Below, in pieces: positions 18,536-26,190 of a stretch of DNA of 64,000 bases (position 1 is its first letter; every line of letters begins with the position of its first letter). The stretch comes from Bog-473 sp963843365 (GTDB taxonomy: Bacteria; Actinomycetota; Acidimicrobiia; Acidimicrobiales; RAAP-2): contig CAWJKG010000004.1 in the NCBI GenBank assembly GCA_963843365.1, positions 1 through 64,000 on the forward strand, written 5' to 3'. Position numbers and translations under genes: made by a program. The notes under the pieces are model-generated. The model saw only the letters and a program-made list of their open reading frames with translations. It was not told where the DNA came from and searched no databases.

Positions 18536-19557
18536 CCTCGGGCGGGGGCCCGGTGGCCGCCGACGTCACCTACGGCATCGACATCGGGGGGACCAAGGTC
18601 CTCGGCGTTGCCCTCGGGCCGGGCCACGAGCTCGTGGCGGAGGCCCGGGTGGCCACCCCGACCGGGACCCGCGTCATCGGCGGCCGCAACGTGGCCCGGG
18701 CGGTGGCGCAGGTGGTGGCCGAGCTGGACCGCCTGGTGGGGCTGCCGGCCGCTGCCGGCGGTGCGGCGACCGCCGCGGTCGGGGTGGGCGCGCCCGGCAT
18801 GGTGGACCGGCGCGGCCGGCTCTGCTTCGCCCCCCACCTGCCGCAGGCCCAGGGCGTCGACTGGAACGAACTGATCGGTGGCGAGTTGCCCGGCCGGGCG
18901 GTGCTGATCGAGAACGACGCCAACTTCGCCGTGCTGGCGGAGCACCGGCTGGGGTCCGCCCGCGGGTACGACGACGTCGTCATGGTGACGCTGGGGACGG
19001 GCATCGGGGGCGGCATCATCCTCGACGGGCGCGTGCAGTTGGGCTCGGCCGGCTTCGCCGGGGAGATCGGCCACATGGTGGTGGACCCGTCCGGCCCCCC
19101 GTGCCCCTGCGGGCGGCGGGGCTGTTGGGAGCGCTATGCCTCCGGTGCCGGCCTCGGCGTGCTGGCCCGCGGGGCCGCCCTGGCGGGACGGCTCAACGAG
19201 GTGGTGCGCCTCGCCGGCGGCGACCCCGAGCGTGTGCGCGGCGAGGACGTCTCGGCGGCGGCCGCGGCGGGGGACGCGGCGGCGGCGGCGGTCATCCGGG
19301 AGGTGGGCGGGTGGATCGGCTTCGGCCTGGCCAACCTGGCCGCCGTGCTCGACCCGGCGTGCTTCGTCATCGGCGGGGGCGTGGTGGGTGCCGGCGACCT
19401 CCTGGTCGAGTCGGCCCGGTCCGCCTTCACCGAGGTGGTCGAGGGCGGCGATCGACGGCCCCCGGTGGCGATCGTGCCGGCTGCGTTCGGCGAGCGGGCG
19501 GGTGCGGTGGGAGGCGCACTGGCGGCGCGACTGGGCGGCCTGGACGGCCTGGGCTGA
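18532..19557 (+). CDS. ROK-family sugar kinase, glucokinase-like
   Basis: Phosphorylates a hexose with ATP in the cytoplasm. Motifs: phosphate loop GIDIGGTKVLGVAL near residue 14, VGAPGMVD, catalytic Asp in ENDANFAVLAE near 127, TLGTGIGGGII, GEIGHM, and the ROK zinc motif CPCGRRGCWE near 191, then VIGGGVVGAGD. 341 residues, usual for ROK kinases. The zinc motif with no N-terminal DNA-binding domain favours a kinase over a repressor. Actinobacterial glucokinases are of this type, so glk is likely but mannokinase is possible. Confidence 0.85.
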   Translation: MTSGGGPVAADVTYGIDIGGTKVLGVALGPGHELVAEARVATPTGTRVIGGRNVARAVAQVVAELDRLVGLPAAAGGAATAAVGVGAPGMVDRRGRLCFAPHLPQAQGVDWNELIGGELPGRAVLIENDANFAVLAEHRLGSARGYDDVVMVTLGTGIGGGIILDGRVQLGSAGFAGEIGHMVVDPSGPPCPCGRRGCWERYASGAGLGVLARGAALAGRLNEVVRLAGGDPERVRGEDVSAAAAAGDAAAAAVIREVGGWIGFGLANLAAVLDPACFVIGGGVVGAGDLLVESARSAFTEVVEGGDRRPPVAIVPAAFGERAGAVGGALAARLGGLDGLG

Positions 19558-20297
19558 TGCGCACCGGCGTGGTGCTGCCGACGTTCCGCGACACGCCCGA
19601 GCCGGCCTTCGCCGCCGCCGCCGCGGCGGCCGCGGCGGGCGTGGACGGCCTCTTCTGTTACGACCACATCTGGCCGATCGGCCACCCGGAACGGCCCGCG
19701 CTGGTCCCGTTCCCCGTGCTCGGCGCCGTGGCCGCCACGCTCGGCCCCACCGGCCCCTTCCTCGGGACACTGGTGGCGCGGATAGGCCTGGTCCCCAACG
19801 CCGTGCTCAGGGCGCAATTCCTGGCGCTGGCGAGCCTGGCCCCCGGGCGGGTGATCGCCGGGCTGGGCACCGGCGACCGCTTGAGCGAGGAGGAGAACCG
19901 CGCCTATGGCATCCCCTTCGATTCCGCCGGGCAGCGCCGGGCCGACATGGTGGAGCTGGCGCGTGAACTGGTGCGGGCGGGCCTGCCGGTCTGGATCGCC
20001 GGCGGCCCGGCCGGGCGGACCGAGGAGGCCCGCGCCGCCGGCGCCGCGCTCACCGTCTGGGATGCCCCGCCCGCGCTGGTGGCCGAGCGTCGCCGCGGCC
20101 CCCGCGGCGTCGAAGTCACCTGGGCCGGCCCGCCGCCCTCCGCCGCCGCACCGCTCGACGGGACGCTGCGCGCGCTGGACGAGGCCGGGGCGACGTGGGC
20201 CGTCTTCGGCTGGCCGGTCGACGTGGAGGCGCTGGTGGCCGCGGCCCGCGCCCTGGGCGACGGCCCGCGGTCCGGTGCCGCGGGACCCGGGTCCTAG
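19557..20297 (+). CDS. LLM-class (luciferase-like) flavin-dependent oxidoreductase
   Basis: About 246 residues. The N-terminal TIM-barrel start MRTGVVLPTFRDTPEPAF, GVDGLFCYDHIWP, ALASLAPGRVIAGLGTGDR and PVWIAGGPA match the bacterial luciferase/F420-dependent family. It is shorter than typical members (about 300), and the C-terminal half is compressed and Ala/Pro-rich. The start overlaps the kinase stop (TGATG). Such proteins use FMN or F420, and the substrate cannot be deduced. Confidence 0.75.
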   Translation: MRTGVVLPTFRDTPEPAFAAAAAAAAAGVDGLFCYDHIWPIGHPERPALVPFPVLGAVAATLGPTGPFLGTLVARIGLVPNAVLRAQFLALASLAPGRVIAGLGTGDRLSEEENRAYGIPFDSAGQRRADMVELARELVRAGLPVWIAGGPAGRTEEARAAGAALTVWDAPPALVAERRRGPRGVEVTWAGPPPSAAAPLDGTLRALDEAGATWAVFGWPVDVEALVAAARALGDGPRSGAAGPGS

Positions 20298-20306
20298 ACT
20301 TCCACG

Positions 20307-21515
20307 ATGGAGTTCCGCCGCATCAACGGGTTGCCGCCCTACGTGTTCGCCACCATCAACGACCTGAAGGCGGCCGCGCGGCGGAGCGGGCGTGACGTCA
20401 TCGACCTCGGGTTCGGGAATCCGGACCTGCCCTCGCCCGACGTGGCGGTCGACAAGCTCGCCGAGGCGGCCCGGAACCCGCGCAACCACCGCTACAGCGC
20501 CTCACGCGGCATCCCGAAGCTGCGCAGCGCCATCGCGGACCTGTACCAGCGCAAGTTCGCGGTCGCGCTCGACCCGGACACGCAGGTCGTCACCACCATC
20601 GGCGCCAAGGAGGGCTTCTCCCACCTGATGTGGGTGCTGGTCGGCCCCGGGGACACCGCGCTCGTGCCGTCACCCTCGTACCCGATCCACATCTGGGGCC
20701 CGCTCTTCGCCGGGGCCGACGTGCGCCAGGTGCCGCTGCAGGGTCCCGAGGCCGAGTCGGTCGACGCGCCCGATCCCGGGGAGGCGTTCTTCGACGGCCT
20801 CATGCACGCGTGGGAGGAGTCGTGGCCCAAGCCGCGGGTCATCGTCCTGTCGTTCCCGCACAACCCGACGACCGCCTGCGTCGACCTCTCCTTCATGGAG
20901 CGGCTGGTGGCCTTCGCCCGCGAGCACGAGGTCGTCCTGGTGCACGACTTCGCTTACGCCGACCTCGGGTTCGACGGCTACGAGCCGCCGTCCATCCTGC
21001 AGGTGCCCGGCGCCACCGAGGTGGCCGTGGAGATCTACACCATGACCAAGTCGTTCTCCATGGCCGGATGGCGCGTCGGCTTCGTCGTCGGCAACGCCGA
21101 GATCGTGCAGGCGCTGACCAAGCTCAAGACCTATCTCGACTACGGGACGTTCCAGCCCATTCAGATCGCCGCCATTGTGGCCATGAACGAGACGCCGGAG
21201 TATCCCAAGGAGATCAACCAGATCTACCGCTCCCGTCGCGACACGCTCTGCGACGGGCTCAACCGGATCGGCTGGAACCTGGTGCCGCCCAAGGGGACGA
21301 TGTTCGTCTGGGCACCCATTCCCGAGCCCTACCGCGAAATGGGCTCGCTGGAGTTCTCGAAGTACCTGGTGAGCGAGGCCGGCGTTGCCACCTCGCCCGG
21401 CGTCGGCTTCGGGCCGGGCGGCGACGGACACGTCCGCTTCGCCCTCATTGAGAACGAGCAGCGCATCGGCCAGGCCGTGCGCCACCTGCGCGGGGCGCTC
21501 ACGAAGCTGGGATGA
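20307..21515 (+). CDS. Class I/II PLP aminotransferase, AlaC-type
   Basis: 402 residues. Substrate/PLP motifs: VIDLGFGNPDLPSPD, YSASRGIPKLRSAIADLY, TIGAKEGFSHLMW, VPSPSYPIHIWGP, SFPHNPTTACVDL, VHDFAYADLGFDGY, PLP Lys near residue 248 in IYTMTKSFSMAGWRVGF and C-terminal Arg in HVRFALIENEQRI. This pattern fits alanine-synthesising transaminases (AlaC), which convert pyruvate and glutamate to alanine. It ends the run of co-directional genes from pimB. No frameshift is seen. Confidence 0.85.
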   Translation: MEFRRINGLPPYVFATINDLKAAARRSGRDVIDLGFGNPDLPSPDVAVDKLAEAARNPRNHRYSASRGIPKLRSAIADLYQRKFAVALDPDTQVVTTIGAKEGFSHLMWVLVGPGDTALVPSPSYPIHIWGPLFAGADVRQVPLQGPEAESVDAPDPGEAFFDGLMHAWEESWPKPRVIVLSFPHNPTTACVDLSFMERLVAFAREHEVVLVHDFAYADLGFDGYEPPSILQVPGATEVAVEIYTMTKSFSMAGWRVGFVVGNAEIVQALTKLKTYLDYGTFQPIQIAAIVAMNETPEYPKEINQIYRSRRDTLCDGLNRIGWNLVPPKGTMFVWAPIPEPYREMGSLEFSKYLVSEAGVATSPGVGFGPGGDGHVRFALIENEQRIGQAVRHLRGALTKLG

Positions 21516-21571
21516 CAGGCCGCGCCTGCCCGGCGCGCGCCCAGGTCGGTCTGCGGCGCGGGCGGGAGTGT

Positions 21572-21586
21572 CCGCGCAAGGCGCGG
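21572..21586. terminator. Hairpin between convergent aminotransferase and SMP-30 genes
   Basis: ccgcgc (21572-21577) and gcgcgg (21581-21586) pair over a three-base loop in the 84-base space between two convergent stops. It could serve both directions. Confidence 0.5.
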
Positions 21587-21599
21587 CATCCCGTCCGGA

Positions 21600-22493
21600 T
21601 CACGGCAAGCCGGCACCCGGCACGGTCGTCCGCACCTTCTCGATGGCGCCGTTGCGGGCGGCCCGCGCCACCGCGGCGTTGCTGTCGTCCGCGGTGACGA
21701 GGTAGAGGGTGCGGCGGTCGTCGTCACCGAGCATGCAGGCGTAGCACTTGCGCGACGTCGTCACGCGCTCGAGGACCTCGCCCCCCTCGGCGACGCGCAC
21801 GCATTCGGCCGCCAGCGCGTTGGCCACCCACACGGACCCATCGGCGCACAAGCAGATGCCGTCGGGCGCGACGCCCTCGAGCGTGGCCCAGACCCGTCGG
21901 TTGGTCAGGGCACCGTCGGCGCCGCGGTCGAAGGCGGTCAGCCGGCCGCCGAAGCTCTCGGCGATGATCAGGGTGCTGTCGTCGTCGGTGATGACGGCGC
22001 CGTTGGGGAAGTCGAGACGTGCGGCCGCCTCGTGGGTGGTGCCGTCGGGGTCGACACGGACGAGAGAGGCCGGCGCGATCGCACTGGCCTCGACGCTGCC
22101 GTCGTAGAGCCCGTCGAGGTCGAAGCCGAAGTTGCCCGAGTAGGCCTGGCCGTTCGACGCCACCACCATGTCGTTGGCGTGCCAGGTGGCGAACGGCTTG
22201 AGATCGCCGTGCTCGACCAGCGTGCCGTCGGGTTCGCGGCGGTAGATGACGCGGTCGAGGCGAGAATTGACGAGGAGTCGCCCGTCGGGGAGCCAGCCCA
22301 GGCCGGCCGGCTCGCCGTCGAAGTCCACTTCCACCCGGCGCTCCCCGGCGGGTGAGACCGAGAAGACGGCGTTGGCGAAGAAGTCCGAGTACCACAGGCG
22401 GCCCTCGTGCCAGCGGGGGCACTCGCCGAAGAAGAGTCCGTCGACGAACGGCTCGGCACTCAGGGTTTCACTCGTCACGTTGCGCACCTCCAC
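21600..22493 (-). CDS. SMP-30/gluconolactonase/LRE family lactonase
   Basis: Six-bladed beta-propeller metallo-lactonase, 297 residues from GTG 22493. Metal ligands expected for SMP-30 are visible: Glu in FFGECPRWHEGRLWYSD near residue 24, Asn in WHANDMVV, Asn in DFPNGAVI and Asp in VAPDGICLCADG. No signal peptide, so cytoplasmic. It would hydrolyse a sugar or other lactone. No sugar-acid pathway genes are adjacent. It is divergent from the acyltransferase gene. Confidence 0.85.
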   Translation of the reverse strand: MEVRNVTSETLSAEPFVDGLFFGECPRWHEGRLWYSDFFANAVFSVSPAGERRVEVDFDGEPAGLGWLPDGRLLVNSRLDRVIYRREPDGTLVEHGDLKPFATWHANDMVVASNGQAYSGNFGFDLDGLYDGSVEASAIAPASLVRVDPDGTTHEAAARLDFPNGAVITDDDSTLIIAESFGGRLTAFDRGADGALTNRRVWATLEGVAPDGICLCADGSVWVANALAAECVRVAEGGEVLERVTTSRKCYACMLGDDDRRTLYLVTADDSNAAVARAARNGAIEKVRTTVPGAGLP

Positions 22494-22572
22494 GCCGGCA
22501 CTATTCCGGCCCGCAGTTCAGCACAGCCGGCGGGCGGTGCGCGATGGGCCTTCCGGGGCTACCTTGGAACTC

Positions 22573-23256
22573 GTGGCGTACTGGGTCCTCAAGGCGATCC
22601 TCACCCCGGTCTTCTACGTCCTGTGGCGCGTCAAGGTCGAGGGCCGGGAGAACATCCCGGCCCACGGCCCGGTGGTGCTGGCGGCCAACCACCAGTCCTT
22701 CTGCGACTCGTTCTTCATTCCGCTGGTGGTCCGGCGCAAGGTCACCTTCCTCGCCAAGGCGGAGTACTTCGACTCCTGGCGGACGGCGTGGTTCTTCCGG
22801 GCGGCCGGGCAGATCCCGATCCGCCGCACCGGGGGCAGCGCGTCGGAACGGGCACTCGACACGGCCCGCAACGACGTCCTCGGCAAGGGTCAGATCCTCG
22901 GGCTCTACCCGGAGGGCACCCGCAGTCTCGATCCCTACGTGCACAAGGGGAGGACGGGCGTGACCCGACTGTCACGCGAGTGCGGCGTGCCCGTGGTGCC
23001 GGTCGGCGTCATGGGCACCGTCGACGTGCAACCGGTGAACGCCAAGTTCATGCGCCCGTTCAAGACGGTGGTGATCCGCTTCGGGCGCCCGATGCAGATG
23101 GACCCGCCCGAGAACCCCGACGATCCGTTGGCCAACCATGACCACACCGAGTGCCGGGCCTTCACCGACCAGCTCATGCACGAGATCGCCCGTCTCTCCG
23201 AGCGTCCCTACGTGGACGAGTACGTTCCGGCCCGGGCCGGACTCGCCCCTGCCTGA
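22573..23256 (+). CDS. 1-acyl-sn-glycerol-3-phosphate acyltransferase (PlsC-like)
   Basis: Acylates lysophosphatidate or a related lysolipid at the inner membrane. GTG 22573 gives MAYWVLKAILTPVFYVLWRV, a membrane-associated helix. Catalytic block I is NHQSFCD (H40, D45). Block III is LYPEGTRSLD (E114 region), and VPVVPVGVMGT is block IV. 227 residues. The next gene is the ACT protein, with a 75-base space. The substrate is not certain, since some family members acylate lipoglycan precursors, and PimB lies upstream. Confidence 0.85.
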   Translation: MAYWVLKAILTPVFYVLWRVKVEGRENIPAHGPVVLAANHQSFCDSFFIPLVVRRKVTFLAKAEYFDSWRTAWFFRAAGQIPIRRTGGSASERALDTARNDVLGKGQILGLYPEGTRSLDPYVHKGRTGVTRLSRECGVPVVPVGVMGTVDVQPVNAKFMRPFKTVVIRFGRPMQMDPPENPDDPLANHDHTECRAFTDQLMHEIARLSERPYVDEYVPARAGLAPA

Positions 23257-23331
23257 GTAGCGGCACGGGGCGGGAGATTTCGTAAGCAATTCGAAACAGG
23301 CAGTTCACATTGACCGCCTAAGTTGTCGGCC

Positions 23332-23592
23332 ATGGCTGGCTACGTCGTGCGGATCGCGCTGCCGGACCGGCCGGGTGCCCTGGGCCTCGTGGCCAGCAGA
23401 ATCGGGGCAGTCGGGGGGGACATCGTCGCGATCAACATCTTGGAACGGGACGAAGGGCACGCAGTCGACGAGTTCGTCGTCGAGATCGGTGGCGAGCATC
23501 TGGTCGAGTTGCTCCAGAGCGAGATCCACGAGGTGGACGGCGTGTCCGTCCTGGAGATCAGGTCGGCGGACTCGACGACGTCGGCGGGCTGA
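23332..23592 (+). CDS. ACT-domain protein
   Basis: 86 residues, one ACT domain: VVRIALPDRPGALGLVASRIGAVGGDIVAI then DEFVVEIGGEHLVELLQSEI. The RPGAL loop is the usual amino-acid-binding turn. ATG 23332 is preferred over an upstream TTG. A free-standing ACT protein may regulate an enzyme in trans, but no amino acid biosynthesis gene is adjacent. Its 3' end overlaps the convergent regulator gene by 35 bases. Confidence 0.75.
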   Translation: MAGYVVRIALPDRPGALGLVASRIGAVGGDIVAINILERDEGHAVDEFVVEIGGEHLVELLQSEIHEVDGVSVLEIRSADSTTSAG

Positions 23593-24262
23593 CGACGTAG
23601 GCGCACACGTGCGCCCCGTCCATGAGGTGGGCGACCCGGCGCACCGACGCACCCGGGAGCGCGTCACGGATGAAGGCGAGCTCGCTCGTGCACGCTTGTG
23701 AGAACCCGTGGGCGACGGTGAGGATGGCGCAGTTGTGCTCGGTGATGCGCCAGCTGCCGTCGGGCAGCCGCTCCGCCTCGGCCAGGTACCCGTCCTCGTC
23801 GAGGATGGCGGTCAGCGCGGCCACCTGTTCGTCGAAGGGGAGGTGGGCCGTCCGGGGCAACGCGCCGGCCACCCGCCGCCGGCGGCGCTGCTCGAACAGA
23901 TCGTCGACCTGGGTGGCGCCGGGACCGCCCAGATACCCGAGCAGCTCGGTCGTCAGATCGCCGTAGCGCTTGGGGTAGAGCGCCTCGGCCGCCGAGGTGA
24001 GCTCGTAGACGTGGCGCGGCCGGCCGCGCTTCGCCCCCTCGGGGCCTTCGTCGCGGTGGTGCAGGAGCCCGTCCTCCTCCAGATGGGCCAGCTGGAGCCG
24101 GATGGCGGCGGGGGTCAGGGCGAGGGCGGCGGCCACGCCGGCTGCGTCCATGGGCCCCTGGCGCTTCAACAGGTTGAGGATGGCGCGCCGGGTCGTCGGC
24201 AGCTGCTGCAGCGGAGACTCGGGCTCCATGGTGGCGTCGACGGCGAGCGGCTCGGTGCTCAC
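23558..24262 (-). CDS. SufR-like winged-helix regulator with C-x12-C-x28-C
   Basis: 234 residues, GTG 24262 overlapping the queA-like stop. The N-terminal winged helix reads TTRRAILNLLKRQGPMDAAG, ALTPAAIRLQLAHLEEDGLL and KRGRPRHVYELT. The C-terminal domain carries EHNCAILTVAHGF, QACTSELAFI and GAHVCAYVV, placing Cys at about 178, 191 and 220. SufR [Fe-S] repressors use Cys with this spacing, the four-Cys forms having C-x12-C-x13-C-x14-C. Here the third position is Ala, leaving three Cys. Sensing of iron-sulfur or redox state is likely but not proven. No suf genes lie nearby. A candidate operator lies at the operon promoter. Confidence 0.75.
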   Translation of the reverse strand: MSTEPLAVDATMEPESPLQQLPTTRRAILNLLKRQGPMDAAGVAAALALTPAAIRLQLAHLEEDGLLHHRDEGPEGAKRGRPRHVYELTSAAEALYPKRYGDLTTELLGYLGGPGATQVDDLFEQRRRRRVAGALPRTAHLPFDEQVAALTAILDEDGYLAEAERLPDGSWRITEHNCAILTVAHGFSQACTSELAFIRDALPGASVRRVAHLMDGAHVCAYVVSPPTSSSPPT

Positions 24263-25354
24263 GGCAGGATCAGGTGGACGTCGCCGAACTCGTGCCACAG
24301 GTACCCCTCCTCGAGAGCGGCGGCGTAGGAGGACTCGAGCAACGGACGTCCCGCGATGGCCTCGAGCATGGCGAGGTGGGACGCCTCCGGTTCGTGCCAG
24401 CCCGTGAGGAAGCCGTCGATGGCGCGCACCGGATGCTCGGGCGACACCACCGTCTCGGTCCAGCCCTCGCCCGGGTGCACGCGTCCATGATCGTCGACCA
24501 CCGACTCGAGCGCACGCACCACGGTCGTCCCGATGGCGACGACCCGCCCGCCGGAGCGCCGCGTGTCGTTGATGCGGTGCGCCGACGCCGACGTCACCGA
24601 GAAGTACTCGGCGTAGGGCGGCTCGCTCGCCTCCAGGGAGGCGACGCCGGTGTGCAGCAGGAGCGGTGCCACACCGACGCCCTTGGCGACCAGTCGGGTG
24701 AGGACCTCCGGCGTGAACGGGCGGCCGGCGCTCGGCATCTCGGCGGAGCCGGGCTCGGTCGCGTAGACGTTCTGGTAGGCGCTGAGGGGATAGGAGCCCC
24801 GCACGTAGCCGTAGCGGATGGGACGACCGTGCTGGGCCAGGAAGCTGTGGAGACGCGTCGGCGTCTCGACGGTCGAGACCCAGAGACGGACGCCGTGCCC
24901 GCCCGGGCCGGGGGAGTAGGGGGCCAGTAGCGACACCCGGCCACCGCCGGGCAGCTCGATGCGCTCGCCCGCAGCGGCACCGAGGTGGGCCTCTCCGTCG
25001 CGCCGGACCTCGACGGTCCACAACCCCGCGGGGAGTCGGGTCGAGAGATGCACCTGCAGCGCCGACCCGTCGGACGCGGTGCCGTCGACCTCGGCCGCCA
25101 GCGTGCCCGACGTGTTGATCACCACGAGGTCGCCCTCGTCGAGGAAGCGGGGGAGCTCCGAGAAGTGCGAGTGGACCAGGGCGCCGTCGGACCGGGTCGC
25201 CACCAGCATGCGGACGGCGTCCCGGGTCATGCCGCGGTACTCGGGCGGTGCGGGGGCCTCGAGCGCGGCCGGGAGGGAGAAGGACAGCGGGTGCAGCTCG
25301 GGCAGGCGCGGCGCGCGTGGGGTGGTCGAGGCTCGGCGCCGCCAGCGCGCTCAT
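24259..25354 (-). CDS. QueA-like S-adenosylmethionine:tRNA ribosyltransferase-isomerase family protein
   Basis: About 364 residues. Family motifs include RMLVATRSDG, LPRFLDEGDLVVINTSGTLAA, GRPIRYGYVRGSYPLSAYQNVYA, AGRPFTPEVLTRLVAKGVGVAPLLLHTGV, FSVTSASAHRINDTRRSGGRVVAIGTTVVRALE and IDGFLTGWHEPEASHL. The N-terminus (MSALAAPSLDHP) joins the body (LPELHPLSFSLPAALEAP) after one indel near 25315. True QueA acts on tRNA preQ1. No tgt, queC-F or queG is in this window, and actinobacterial QueA-like proteins may have another role. It is overlapped by SDR upstream and the regulator downstream. Confidence 0.8.
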
Positions 25355-26067
25355 GCGACCGCTCCCGATCGGAGCACCTCGGCGGCGCGCACACGGCCGC
25401 TGGGACGATCGCTCCCGATGAGGTCCAAGAAGGCCGGCACGACCGTGCTCGGCTCGGGCCGGTCCGAGATGTCCTCACCGGGAAACGCGGCCTGGTGCAT
25501 GGCCGTGCGCAGATCGCCGGGATCGACCGACCACACCGTCAATGACGGGAACTCGGCGGCCAGGACCGCGCCGAGGTGCTCGAGCGCCGCCTTGCCGGCG
25601 CCGTACCCACCCCAGCCTTCGTAGGCCTCCACCGCGGCGTCCGACGTCACGTCGATGACCCGCGGGTGCGGCGCGTCGAGCAGCAGCGGCAGCGCGTCCT
25701 GCAGGAGGCCGAGGGGCGCGACCACGTTCACCTCGAACGCGATGCGCAGGTCGTCGAGCGGGTAGTCGGCCAGCGAGGGCAGGGGCGAGGTCCCGAGCGT
25801 CCCCGCGTTGTTGACCACGAGGTCGAGCCCGCCCAACTCGAAGGCGGCGGCCGTCAGCGTGTGGCGGTGCTCCTCGTCGGTAATGTCGCCGGTGACCGTG
25901 ATGACGCGCACGCCGGCGGCAGCCACGGCGCGGATGCGCGCACCGGCGGCGTCGAGCGTGACGGGGTCTCTCCCGTCGAGCACCAACGACCACCCGGCCC
26001 GGGCCAGGCCGGTCGCCAGCGCCTCGCCCAGTCCCCGGGATGCTCCTGTCACGATGGCCACGCTCAT
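25351..26067 (-). CDS. SDR-family oxidoreductase
   Basis: 238 residues, first gene of a three-gene overlapping operon. Cofactor motif VAIVTGASRGLGEALA, VTGDITDEEH, VVNNAGTLGTS, catalytic Ser in VIDVTSDAAVEAYEGWGGYGAGK with Y-x3-K, then WSVDPGDLRTAMHQ. The stop overlaps the queA-like start by ATGA (25351-25354). Its tight coupling with the QueA-like protein and the SufR-like regulator is unusual and hints at a shared process. Confidence 0.82.
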   Translation of the reverse strand: MSVAIVTGASRGLGEALATGLARAGWSLVLDGRDPVTLDAAGARIRAVAAAGVRVITVTGDITDEEHRHTLTAAAFELGGLDLVVNNAGTLGTSPLPSLADYPLDDLRIAFEVNVVAPLGLLQDALPLLLDAPHPRVIDVTSDAAVEAYEGWGGYGAGKAALEHLGAVLAAEFPSLTVWSVDPGDLRTAMHQAAFPGEDISDRPEPSTVVPAFLDLIGSDRPSGRVRAAEVLRSGAVA

Positions 26068-26110
26068 GACTGCCCACCCTTTCCGAGCGGCGCGTCCGCT
26101 CTACCGGGTG

Positions 26111-26133
26111 AATATAACAAGTGAATCCTTGTT
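26111..26133 (-). promoter_or_regulatory. Palindromic operator and -10 for the SDR/queA-like/SufR-like operon
   Basis: An AT-rich island holds AACAAG-N6-CTTGTT (26116-26133), a perfect palindrome with 6-base arms. On the minus strand TATATT (26116-26111) follows directly as a -10 candidate. A site just upstream of -10 is a repressor position. Spacing N6 resembles the CAAC-N6-GTTG type described for cyanobacterial SufR. Autoregulation by the last gene of the operon is inference. Confidence 0.55.
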
Positions 26134-26190
26134 TTATTGCCCATAAGGAGGCGGCGGGAATTCAGACGGCCTGAACTGGGCGTCCGCGGG

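Noticed and set aside
24259..25354. Queuosine biosynthesis locus
   Set aside because: Only the QueA-like gene is present, and no tgt, queC, queD, queE, queF or queG gene is in the window.
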